Of a stretch of 64,000 nucleotides of DNA, positions 55,652-63,411 are shown one piece after another. The position numbers and the translations under genes are program-made. The stretch is from a virus. The DNA lies in IMG/VR virus record IMGVR_UViG_3300044712_000822, positions 1-64,000 of that record; one strand, 5' to 3'. Every line of letters begins with the position of its first letter. The first letter of the stretch is position 1. Below the pieces are notes generated by a model. It searched no databases and was not told where the DNA came from. It worked only from the letters and a program-made list of their open reading frames with translations.

Positions 55652-57339
55652 TTAAACGTTCCTCGTGTCGTCGCGTCACACGTCGGCGCCGTTGCAGAGG
55701 AAAGCTGGGGCTGGTTGGCAAAAACAACGCGTGTCCCCGCGGCATTGAACACCGACCCGAGAACAATCTGGTCTGAAGAACTCGCCCCGATAAGAATCAT
55801 GTCTGAGGAGTTGGCGGCATTCCTCGTCCCAATGAACGTATTGTTATGAATCCTCAGCGGCATGTACCCAGCGGACACGGCCGCCGCATTGGAGAAATCA
55901 ATACCTACGCCATAGTCGATGATAGGAGTCCCCACGAAGTTGATACCGTACTGCTGAGGCTTGGCGAAGCTGAACTTCATCGTGTTCTTCACCTTGTGGT
56001 TCCAGATCCCGCCGAACAGGTCAACGGCGTTGATAATCCCAGGGGTTGCGTATGTCTGATCTCCCCCTGTGGTTTCGATCCAGTTCCATTGAGTGATATG
56101 GTTCCACGATTCGGACTGGAGATAATTCCTCCACTCGTATAGCCCGGTCGCCGTGAGCAAATACCCAAACCCGTTGTCCCATGCGCAGCCAAGCGCCGAA
56201 GCATAGCAGGCAGGAGTCCCCAACTCCAGCGACGTTGAGGCGACGGTATCGATCGCGTAGGACCCGTTTGCGATCGTGACTGGAATAGTGAACGTGTTCG
56301 AGCCGGTGGAGGTCGCCGGGAAATTCCCGCGCAGCGTGGTGTTCGCGCTGGTGATATAAACGCCTTGCTGCGAACGGAGATTGTGCGCCGTCGGCGTTGT
56401 TACCGTGCACACGTTCGAGGAGCAACTAGTGGACGACGTAGACAAGCTGTTGAGATCGCCGATTGTTGTGTCTGCAAAAGATGAGCTATCCAGGAATTGA
56501 GCGTATATGCCATGGTAGGGGGGCCTTGCATCAAACGAGATGAAGCCCTTGCCTGCCTTGATGGAACAGACGTCCTTGTTGCTGGTTCCCAGTATCATCC
56601 CGCCGCCGGCTGTGCCGCCCCAGATGACATAATTATCCAGCATGATCTGGCCGGAGCCGTCGCCGCACCTGGGCGTCGTGGTGATACCTGAACCTTCAAC
56701 CACCAGGCCATAGCCATTGGTGTGGTTGGCGATGGTGAAATAGTTCGCGACGAAGTTGTACGTGTCATACAGCCAAAGCCCGGTAGCGGCCCGGTTGTTG
56801 GCGTCGAAGGTGATTTTCTCCACGCTGGAGTTGAGTTGCGTGTACCCGCCGCTGCTGGAAAACTTAACGATAAATCCGCCGGCTGTTGCGCCAGAGGGAT
56901 ACTTCAACAGCGTCGAGCCCGTGTCGGAAGACCATGGAGTGCGGCTTCCCTGCCCGACCAAGTGAATATTGTTCTTCGTGATAACCAAGTTTGCAATCAT
57001 GGCCGTGCCAGCGGGGAACATGATCGTTCCGCCTGTCGACGGCAGCGCGCTGATGCAGGAAGACAGGGCCGAAGTGTCATCGGTTGAGCCATTGACAGCA
57101 AGCCCGCAATCCGTAGTGGCCCGCAGGAAGGGAATCGAAAAGGACCCAGGCGCAGCATAGTCTGTGCCGGAAACGGCTGCAGCCAAATGCCCGCTCCCGT
57201 CGATCTTCGTGATCGAGCCAGACGATGGCAATGACCCTCCGTTGATCGTTGTCAGTGTGGGCTTGTTCTTGATCTGGGTGTTGTAGTCAACCTGCTGGGC
57301 AGGGAGCAAAAGCGGCAGGAGAATCAGTAGTTTCTTCAT
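55561..57339 (-). CDS. exported pectate-lyase-like beta-helix spike
   Basis: 592 residues. Signal peptide MKKLLILLPLLLPAQQ, then a fibre-type linker (SGHLAAAVSGTDYAAPGSFS), a beta-helix of the pectate-lyase superfamily (NGSTDDTSALSSCISALPST, GTIMFPAGTAMIANLVITKN, IHLVGQGSRTPW) and a C-terminal Cys-pair module (PTCDATTRGTFNYLAGG...VCGKD...WRTLW). Ten mature Cys. Its 3' end overlaps the HNH gene. Candidate exported depolymerase. Confidence 0.7.
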   Translation of the reverse strand: MKKLLILLPLLLPAQQVDYNTQIKNKPTLTTINGGSLPSSGSITKIDGSGHLAAAVSGTDYAAPGSFSIPFLRATTDCGLAVNGSTDDTSALSSCISALPSTGGTIMFPAGTAMIANLVITKNNIHLVGQGSRTPWSSDTGSTLLKYPSGATAGGFIVKFSSSGGYTQLNSSVEKITFDANNRAATGLWLYDTYNFVANYFTIANHTNGYGLVVEGSGITTTPRCGDGSGQIMLDNYVIWGGTAGGGMILGTSNKDVCSIKAGKGFISFDARPPYHGIYAQFLDSSSFADTTIGDLNSLSTSSTSCSSNVCTVTTPTAHNLRSQQGVYITSANTTLRGNFPATSTGSNTFTIPVTIANGSYAIDTVASTSLELGTPACYASALGCAWDNGFGYLLTATGLYEWRNYLQSESWNHITQWNWIETTGGDQTYATPGIINAVDLFGGIWNHKVKNTMKFSFAKPQQYGINFVGTPIIDYGVGIDFSNAAAVSAGYMPLRIHNNTFIGTRNAANSSDMILIGASSSDQIVLGSVFNAAGTRVVFANQPQLSSATAPTCDATTRGTFNYLAGGAGVKDSVQVCGKDAGDSFSWRTLW

Positions 57340-59273
57340 CAGTAAATCGCCCTCACGTCGGCCCCGCTCTCCGGCGCCGCGGTAAATGTCACATTGGTCC
57401 CTGACCGGGTGTACCCCAGGCCTTCAAACATCATCACTCCATTCCAGAGGACAACCTTCGGTGTCTGGCTGAAGGCGAACGTGGTGGTGACTCCATTCGG
57501 CGACGTCGACGACGACACCAGCCTCATGTTCGGCGCCGTGCCGCATGTGATCGAACCATCCGTGTTCACCGATGAAACGAAATCACCCGTGCTGCAGGTC
57601 TGCGACAGCACTCCGCCCTTCACTGTCGAACTGGGGGCCGGCAGCCGGGCGCCGTTCAGCGTGCCGCTGGTGATATTCGTAGCGTTTGTGGTGTCCGTAG
57701 TGGCGCTGGGGGCGAATGACGGCCACGTGGATGGCGCTCCGGTGATGATCGGCTGTTTCGTCGCGTCGACGACCGTGATGTTTGCCGATCCGTCGAACAG
57801 GACCCCGTTGATTGTGCGCGCTGTCTGCAGCACGGTTGCGGATCCAGAGTTCCCAGTGATGGTGACGGCCAGGGTGCCACTCAGCGCGTCGGAGCCCCCT
57901 TGAATATGCGTACTCGCGTGGGCGGTCGGAGCCATGGATGTGGGCGCACCGCTAAGTTGCGAGTACCCGACCTGCGTACAGGTAGGAGATCCGGTTGTCG
58001 TTGCGGTTGCGTACTGGCCGGCGGTGCAGGCCCCGACTCCGGAGTAGGTTCCAGAGGCCTGTTTCGTAGCCAGTCCTGTATCGACATAGGTTTTGACGGC
58101 ATTCTGTGTGGGGTACAGGGCGTTGCTTGCGCCCAGGGCTGTGTTGGTGGACTTGTTCGCCACATTCTCAGCGGTGAACCCTAGCGTCGGCTCATATGGC
58201 AGGGCCGGGATATCGGCCGCGACCAGAGCCCGAAGGGTGGGGGCGCCAGAAACTCCATTCGGCGTGGCATACACGCGATTAGCCAGACCGGTTCCGATTG
58301 CCGCCTGGTAATCCGTGCCAGCAACTGCGGCCGAGAACCCGCCCGTGCCGTTTCCTTTCAGCAGATCCGCGCCAGATGTGGCTGGTGCATAGTCGGTGCC
58401 AGCGGCCGCCGAAGAAAAGCCTCCGGCTCCATTCCCTTTGAGAAGGGCGGAGCCGGAGGTTGCCGGTGCATAGTCAGTGCCGCTCGCTGCCGCCGAAAAG
58501 CCACCTGTACCGTTGCCTTTGAGAATCGCTGTACCCGAAGTCTGAGGCGCGTAGGAGAGCGCCGGGATGTCGCCTGCAACCAGAAGCCGCCACGCCGGAG
58601 CGCCGCCGCCGCTCGCCGGGCCGGCGAACACGTAGTTCTGAAGCGTCGAAGCCAGGCCAATGCCGCCCCGGGAGACAGCCAGCGTACCGGTCCAGCCGAG
58701 GGAGTGCGTTGTGCCCGTCGACGTCAGGGTCACGTTGGTGTCGTTCACGAACGTCTGGACCGGATCAGTCAAGCCGTTGAGGGAGGTAATGCCGGAACCG
58801 CCTGCCCCGGTCTGATCGGACCCGCAACTGAAGACGTGAGTAGTTGAGTTGTAGAGGAGTTTATCCGTGGTGCCATTGCTGCAACTTGGGAGGACCGACA
58901 GGCTGAACGCGCTTCCGTCGGCGATGGGGACGCCATTCGCAGTGACGCCCCCAAGGGCCGAACGGGCGCGGGCATCGGTGAAGTAGAGGCGAGTGCCTTC
59001 AGCGATATCGGTAGTCGAAGAGGGGATGGTGGGGAATGTGGCGAGGGATAAGTCTCCACGGAGATACTGGCTGGTGGACCCGGTAACAATGGTGCCCTGT
59101 TTTCCAGACAAGGCGTTATTCAGGTCCGTCTGGGCGGAGAGTGTCCCGGTGATTCCACCCCATGTCGCAGATCCCCCCCCACCACCGCCGCCAGTGACAC
59201 GGTTGGGACCGTCCACCTTGGTTTGCGCGGCGAGACCAAAACAAAAAACTACGACGAGTAGCCACCTCACCAT
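57339..59273 (-). CDS. exported repetitive tail-fibre-like protein
   Basis: 644 residues. Signal peptide MVRWLLVVVFCFGLAAQ, polyglycine, then fibre repeats: DLNNALSGKQGT, TRLYFTDARARSALGGV, and at least four tandem copies of a 22-residue unit (LLKGNGxGGFSxAxxGTDYA). C-terminal module SPNGVTTTFAFSQTPKVVLW and NGVMMFEGLGYTRSGTNVTF. Six mature Cys in pairs. The plan is a normal phage fibre with a Sec signal in front. Confidence 0.72.
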   Translation of the reverse strand: MVRWLLVVVFCFGLAAQTKVDGPNRVTGGGGGGGSATWGGITGTLSAQTDLNNALSGKQGTIVTGSTSQYLRGDLSLATFPTIPSSTTDIAEGTRLYFTDARARSALGGVTANGVPIADGSAFSLSVLPSCSNGTTDKLLYNSTTHVFSCGSDQTGAGGSGITSLNGLTDPVQTFVNDTNVTLTSTGTTHSLGWTGTLAVSRGGIGLASTLQNYVFAGPASGGGAPAWRLLVAGDIPALSYAPQTSGTAILKGNGTGGFSAAASGTDYAPATSGSALLKGNGAGGFSSAAAGTDYAPATSGADLLKGNGTGGFSAAVAGTDYQAAIGTGLANRVYATPNGVSGAPTLRALVAADIPALPYEPTLGFTAENVANKSTNTALGASNALYPTQNAVKTYVDTGLATKQASGTYSGVGACTAGQYATATTTGSPTCTQVGYSQLSGAPTSMAPTAHASTHIQGGSDALSGTLAVTITGNSGSATVLQTARTINGVLFDGSANITVVDATKQPIITGAPSTWPSFAPSATTDTTNATNITSGTLNGARLPAPSSTVKGGVLSQTCSTGDFVSSVNTDGSITCGTAPNMRLVSSSTSPNGVTTTFAFSQTPKVVLWNGVMMFEGLGYTRSGTNVTFTAAPESGADVRAIY

Positions 59274-59830
59274 ATCTCAGCCTCCAGCGTATCCCCAATC
59301 TGCGGGATGTAGCCAGGCTGCATGGTGATGAGCCCGCCTGAAAACGTATAGCCCGTGCCCTCCCGGAGCTTCAGGCCGTTCAGGAACAAGGACAGATGAA
59401 CCGTGGATGCCGTGACGCCGAACAGGTTGTTCACGCCGTTGATCGTCCCGCTGGGGACCGTCGTCGTGGGCGTCGTGCGCGCCTCTCCCGTGCCGATGCT
59501 TTGGCTGCCCACCACTGCGCGGATCACGGCGCCGGCCGGCGGAGCGATGCCGAATGTGATTGTGCCGGCCGTCGCGTCTCGGGTGTAGTCGATGACCTCA
59601 GTCATCAACAACCCGCCATTGAAGATCAGGCACTCAGGCAGGGGGGCGACGATGTAGAAGGTTTTGTTTACGCCGTCGATGGTGCCAGTGACGGAGAGGA
59701 TCTCAGACGAACCGCTATTGTCGGCAATCCAGGAGAGGTCGGTGTTTCGCGCGAACATCCCGAATGGAATTAGGTTTCGCTTCCGGCAGGCCGCCATGAA
59801 GTTCGCAAACGCAATCGGTCCATCAGGCAA
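59267..59830 (-). CDS. fibre-associated protein with two copies of a receptor-type module
   Basis: 187 residues, no signal peptide. Two tandem copies of a beta module: GTIDGVNKTFYIVAPLPECL...FNGGLL and GTINGVNNLFGVTASTVHLS...LNGLKLREGTGYTF. The same module ends the downstream fibre. Lies directly after the terminase. Probable fibre, baseplate or attachment component. Confidence 0.6.
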   Translation of the reverse strand: MPDGPIAFANFMAACRKRNLIPFGMFARNTDLSWIADNSGSSEILSVTGTIDGVNKTFYIVAPLPECLIFNGGLLMTEVIDYTRDATAGTITFGIAPPAGAVIRAVVGSQSIGTGEARTTPTTTVPSGTINGVNNLFGVTASTVHLSLFLNGLKLREGTGYTFSGGLITMQPGYIPQIGDTLEAEIW

Positions 59831-59833
59831 GTA

Positions 59834-61819
59834 TCAACTCCTCATCATCAGTAGCCGCTTTGCCTTTGATGCCAGCCTTGGGATATGCGTCACCCGACGG
59901 CCGACTTCCCGATCACGCGCCGCAGCTTCCGCTGCGCGATTCACCTGCACCATCGTACTCGCATTCGCGCCAGGATGGCAAGCCCTATATGCCTCTACCT
60001 TGTTTTGAATGAACACGTCACGAGGGAGGGCCTCTTCCGCGAACGCGAAATTATGGACCAGATGAACTGCACTATCCAGTACGTCATCACCGTCCTGCTT
60101 CGCCGCCTCTTCCGTGTTTCCGTCCTTCTCTACCGCCGCCTGAATCCCCTGGATCAGGTTCACGCACTCAGAGAAAATCTGCAGTACCGGCAGTACTTCC
60201 TGTTTTATCTCCTCGATTGAGCGCTTGTACTCGGCGTAGGCTGTCACCCCTTGGGTGTCGATCAGGTATCGCGCCACATTCTCGTCGTAAACCGGGGCCC
60301 CAGTCAGAGGCTGCCAGCGCATGTACTCCCGCATCAGGGTGTAGCCGTGCTTCCGTTTCGCGCCACCGCCGGCCGGAATCAGCGCCAGGGCCACCCTTGC
60401 GGAAACTGCCGCATACCGCGCCTGCAGGCTCTCCCATGCTTCCTTCGGCGTCATCCCCTGTTCATCATCGTTCGGGGCGAACGCGAACACCGTGCCGGAG
60501 CCGAGCACCGCCTCCATCCCACGCTTGATCTGATCCGCCTCTGATTCTCTACCATCCCGATGGAAACAGTCGTGAGACAGGTAGACACTCATCGCATGTG
60601 ATGGCAACGCCTGGAGATCCTTGTACGCCAACTCCGCAACGTGCGCGCCGGCCTCCATCGTCGATAGCCCGCGGAATTTAGATTCCTTATAGAACACGAG
60701 TTGCTTATTCGGTTTCCAACATGCCAGCGTTACGCCGGAGTCATGGCTGTAGCCCCAGTCGAACCCGATCGCCCGCGGCCACCACGGCGCCAGATAGCAG
60801 GGGTCGATGACGTGGACGGCGTTCTCCGGCTCGCTAGCGTGCCGTGTCTTCCGGAACGTCCTGAAGAATGAGCCAGCCACCACGTCGAAATCGCCCAAGC
60901 CCATGCGCTTGTACTCGATCTCGTCGAACGTCTTCATCGACTCCAGGTTCTGGATGTACTGGCTGTTCTCTTCCAGGAAGTATGGATTGTCCCAAGCTGT
61001 CGAGTGGATGGCCAGCCGCTTCGTACCGGTGATTGGGCAAACGTAGGGCTTACCGTACGGCCATGGCTCAGCGCCACCGTGCGCGTAGCGGAACCGCTTG
61101 TTGATCCAGGGGACGCCCGGGCCGTTCGGGTTCAGTGTCAGCATGACTTGGCAACGCATCTCCCGTCCGTACTTCGTGCGGTTGCGTTGCTTCAGTCGGA
61201 CGTACAGCAGCTCCGTCTCGATGTGGCTGGCTTCCTCGATCACGATCCGAACGAACTGCTTGCCCATGTACTTCTGGTAGGAGTTCGGATCTGCCAGGTG
61301 GCCGAAGTACACAGCCGCCCCAGACGGGAACTCCACCATCATTGGGTTCTCTTTGCAGTCGGCGCCGAGCTTCTTCGCGATGTCGCTGAACCGGCGGTAG
61401 TAGTCGTCGAGGTCGGTGGCGTTCTTGCGGAGCACCAGCGCCTCGTACTTCGGATGGGCGCAGTACGACACGTCGGCCGGTGTGTCGCCGACTGGGCGGA
61501 GGTTCCCCCTCAATAGAAAACCAAAGGTTGCTTCCGTCTTCGCCGACCCAGCTCCGCCGAACAGCGCGATCTCGTCGGCATCCGACGTCAACGCCTGCGC
61601 CTGCGGGCCAGGCTTGCAGCGGCAGGGGATTTTGTGCTGGTGGTGGAAGACCCGCTTGCCATCGGGCCCGATGTCGTATCCGGCGCACTTCACGTACCGC
61701 CAGGCGATCAGGTCCTCGTCCTGCGCGGCAACGTGCTGCGCGTACTCCTCGCCTTTGAGGTTGGCAAAGAGGACCTGCGGGGGCGGTGCCTTCTTGACCT
61801 TCGAGGAAATGCGGGCCAT
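59834..61819 (-). CDS. terL: terminase large subunit
   Basis: 661 residues. Walker A LFGGAGSAKT (about 87-95), ATPase core with VRIVIEEASHIE (Walker B plus catalytic Glu) and VMLTLNPNGP (coupling motif), then an RNase-H-like nuclease with AIGFDWGYSHDSG and later YLSHDC and DDVLDSAVHLVHNF acidic residues. It pumps and cuts DNA during packaging. First gene of the leftward late operon; TATGCT lies seven bases before its ATG, but without a good -35. Confidence 0.9.
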   Translation of the reverse strand: MARISSKVKKAPPPQVLFANLKGEEYAQHVAAQDEDLIAWRYVKCAGYDIGPDGKRVFHHQHKIPCRCKPGPQAQALTSDADEIALFGGAGSAKTEATFGFLLRGNLRPVGDTPADVSYCAHPKYEALVLRKNATDLDDYYRRFSDIAKKLGADCKENPMMVEFPSGAAVYFGHLADPNSYQKYMGKQFVRIVIEEASHIETELLYVRLKQRNRTKYGREMRCQVMLTLNPNGPGVPWINKRFRYAHGGAEPWPYGKPYVCPITGTKRLAIHSTAWDNPYFLEENSQYIQNLESMKTFDEIEYKRMGLGDFDVVAGSFFRTFRKTRHASEPENAVHVIDPCYLAPWWPRAIGFDWGYSHDSGVTLACWKPNKQLVFYKESKFRGLSTMEAGAHVAELAYKDLQALPSHAMSVYLSHDCFHRDGRESEADQIKRGMEAVLGSGTVFAFAPNDDEQGMTPKEAWESLQARYAAVSARVALALIPAGGGAKRKHGYTLMREYMRWQPLTGAPVYDENVARYLIDTQGVTAYAEYKRSIEEIKQEVLPVLQIFSECVNLIQGIQAAVEKDGNTEEAAKQDGDDVLDSAVHLVHNFAFAEEALPRDVFIQNKVEAYRACHPGANASTMVQVNRAAEAAARDREVGRRVTHIPRLASKAKRLLMMRS

Positions 61820-61852
61820 TGCCTACAGCATACACCCAGATCAAATACTCTC

Positions 61853-61882
61853 TTGACTGTGCATATCATATACGAGTATCAT
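61853..61882 (+). promoter_or_regulatory. sigma70-type promoter giving a leaderless mRNA
   Basis: TTGACT at 61853-61858, 18-bp spacer, TATCAT at 61877-61882, then seven bases to ATG 61890; no Shine-Dalgarno. It sits in the 70-bp divergent gap shared with the terminase gene. Confidence 0.65.
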
Positions 61883-61889
61883 AGTAGCC

Positions 61890-62039
61890 ATGAAATGCTT
61901 ACGGTGCGGGCACCAGTGGGTCAAGCGGGTAAAGAACCCGGTGACCTGCCCGAAATGTCGAACTCCCTACTGGCAAAAGCCAAAAAAAGAGAGTACAGTG
62001 GGGACAGTTCTCTCCTCCTCCAGGGGAGGCGGTAAATGA
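61890..62039 (+). CDS. small zinc-ribbon regulator-like protein
   Basis: 49 residues: MKCLRCGHQWVKRV, PVTCPKCRTPYWQKPKK. Two CxxC knuckles form one zinc ribbon; the CPKC-x-x-PYW motif is known from small bacterial and phage zinc-ribbon proteins, some linked to toxin-antitoxin operons. It leads the right-hand early operon and overlaps the nuclease gene by ATGA. Confidence 0.65.
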   Translation: MKCLRCGHQWVKRVKNPVTCPKCRTPYWQKPKKESTVGTVLSSSRGGGK

Positions 62040-62383
62040 GCAGACCGTCTCCCCCTTCCCTCCACACCAGCGAAAACAAAGTCGAACGCGACATCATCTG
62101 CTTCCTCCAGCAGCAGACTCCCAACTGGATCATCGACCGGAACCACGTCGGGCTGTTCTTCAACCGCATGGGTACGCCGGTCAAGATCGGTCGGAAAGGC
62201 CAGTGCGATTGGCGAGCGATGCGCGCTGGGCAGTACTTCGAGTTCGAGGTGAAGGCGCCGGGGGAGAAGCCGAAGCCGGCACAGTACGAGTACATGGCGC
62301 TGCGCACCCACCAGGGGATTTTGGTGACGTGGGCCGATTCGCTGGAGATGTTTGAACGGTGGTATAAGGCGGTGGCACTGTGA
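62036..62383 (+). CDS. VRR-NUC type endonuclease
   Basis: 115 residues. SENKVERDIICFLQQQ, FFNRMGTPVKIGRKGQCDWR, and YFEFEVKAPGEKPKPAQYEY give the VRR-NUC pattern: catalytic Asp (CDW), E-x-K (FEVK) and Gln (AQYEY). These PD-(D/E)XK enzymes cut branched or other DNA structures. Between a zinc ribbon and a helicase gene cluster. Confidence 0.8.
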   Translation: MSRPSPPSLHTSENKVERDIICFLQQQTPNWIIDRNHVGLFFNRMGTPVKIGRKGQCDWRAMRAGQYFEFEVKAPGEKPKPAQYEYMALRTHQGILVTWADSLEMFERWYKAVAL

Positions 62384-62799
62384 CAAGAAAATGGTTCCTC
62401 GGCTTGATAGGCCTCGGGGCGGCAGGGCAGACGACAGTCACAATCTACGCGCCCAAGGATAGGCTCTCTACAGAAAAACCAGTGGACCTGCCCGGAGCCA
62501 GTTTGTTCGAGCGCAACAACGTGACCATCCCGTATCACACGGTCGAACATCAGCCGTACAAGCCCGCCAACGGCGAGTGCCCGGTCTGCGGGACGATGGC
62601 GCCGACGTACAGGCGGATGATGGTCAGTATGGGATTCATGGCCAAATGCAAGCCAACCCCGGGTTATCGCGCGGACGATGTAAGGACTTGGGTTGTGCAG
62701 TGCGAGGAGGTTAAGGATTGGGACGGGCCGCAGTCTCGCACTGTTCGCTGCGCCCACTGCTCGGCGGCGTTCTGGCAGGACGCGGAGGACGTGAAATGA
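62380..62799 (+). CDS. hypothetical protein with two zinc knuckles
   Basis: 139 residues from GTG 62380 in a GTGA overlap. A hydrophobic N-terminus (WFLGLIGLGAAGQT) resembles a weak signal or anchor. CPVCGTM and VRCAHCSAAFW form a zinc ribbon. Role unknown. Confidence 0.5.
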   Translation: MTRKWFLGLIGLGAAGQTTVTIYAPKDRLSTEKPVDLPGASLFERNNVTIPYHTVEHQPYKPANGECPVCGTMAPTYRRMMVSMGFMAKCKPTPGYRADDVRTWVVQCEEVKDWDGPQSRTVRCAHCSAAFWQDAEDVK

Positions 62800-63056
62800 G
62801 TAATCAGAATGGAGTGTTCCAGTGGCACCCCGGCACAGAGGATGACGGCGGCCACATCGAATGCCGTTCGTCTAGCGGCACAGTGCTGGGGCGAGTCCGC
62901 AAGATCCCTAGCCTCTGCAAGTGGGAGGATATCCCGCACGTCGGCGAGGCGTGGGTGACGCTCCACAAGCTGCACTGGGCCGAGGAAGAGGCAGTGGAGG
63001 CAATGGAGCAGTTCTGGCGCGATGCCGTTGCGACAGTAAAGGAGATGGGCCTATGA
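62796..63056 (+). CDS. small hypothetical protein
   Basis: 86 residues in an ATGA overlap. Beta-rich start (GVFQWHPGTEDDGGHIECRS) and a helical end (AEEEAVEAMEQFWRDAVATV). No family recognised. Confidence 0.55.
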   Translation: MSNQNGVFQWHPGTEDDGGHIECRSSSGTVLGRVRKIPSLCKWEDIPHVGEAWVTLHKLHWAEEEAVEAMEQFWRDAVATVKEMGL

Positions 63057-63262
63057 CGCACCATCTCACCTGCAACTGCGGGCGCGTGCTGCATGTGCGC
63101 ACCTGCTGCGCTGCCTGCCCTACGTGCCAGATCGTCTACAGGATAACCATTATTTCCCGCCCAATGACGGCACCCGAGCGAGCCGTCGCCGCCGCACAGT
63201 TGCGAGGCGAGCGGCTGCCGGAGCCGGAGCCGACCGTCACGGCGATGGAGGGGCTGCGGTGA
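63053..63262 (+). CDS. small Cys-rich zinc protein
   Basis: 69 residues in an ATGA overlap. CNCGRVLHVRTCCAACPTC gives a dense Cys cluster able to hold zinc, then YRITIISRP and a helix. No family recognised. Confidence 0.55.
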   Translation: MTHHLTCNCGRVLHVRTCCAACPTCQIVYRITIISRPMTAPERAVAAAQLRGERLPEPEPTVTAMEGLR

Positions 63263-63411
63263 CCCGCACACCCCTAGCCCCACTCGATGAACGCCCGATC
63301 CGCGTCTGGGCGCTGGTGCAAGCGATGGTGGACCTGTGCCGGCGCCGGAAGCTGAAGCTGCCGGGGAGGCCGGCGGCGGTAAAGGAGCCATGGAGGGTAG
63401 CCAAATGGTAA
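63259..63411 (+). CDS. short basic protein
   Basis: 50 residues from GTG 63259 in a GTGA overlap. Helical, basic (ALVQAMVDLCRRRKLKLPGR). Ends 7 nt inside the helicase gene. Function unknown. Confidence 0.5.
   Translation: MTRTPLAPLDERPIRVWALVQAMVDLCRRRKLKLPGRPAAVKEPWRVAKW

Noticed and set aside
61817-61860. Leaderless promoter for the terminase gene (TATGCT seven bases before ATG)
   Set aside because: The -10-like hexamer has the right spacing, but no acceptable -35 is found 16-18 bp upstream, so it was not counted among the promoters.
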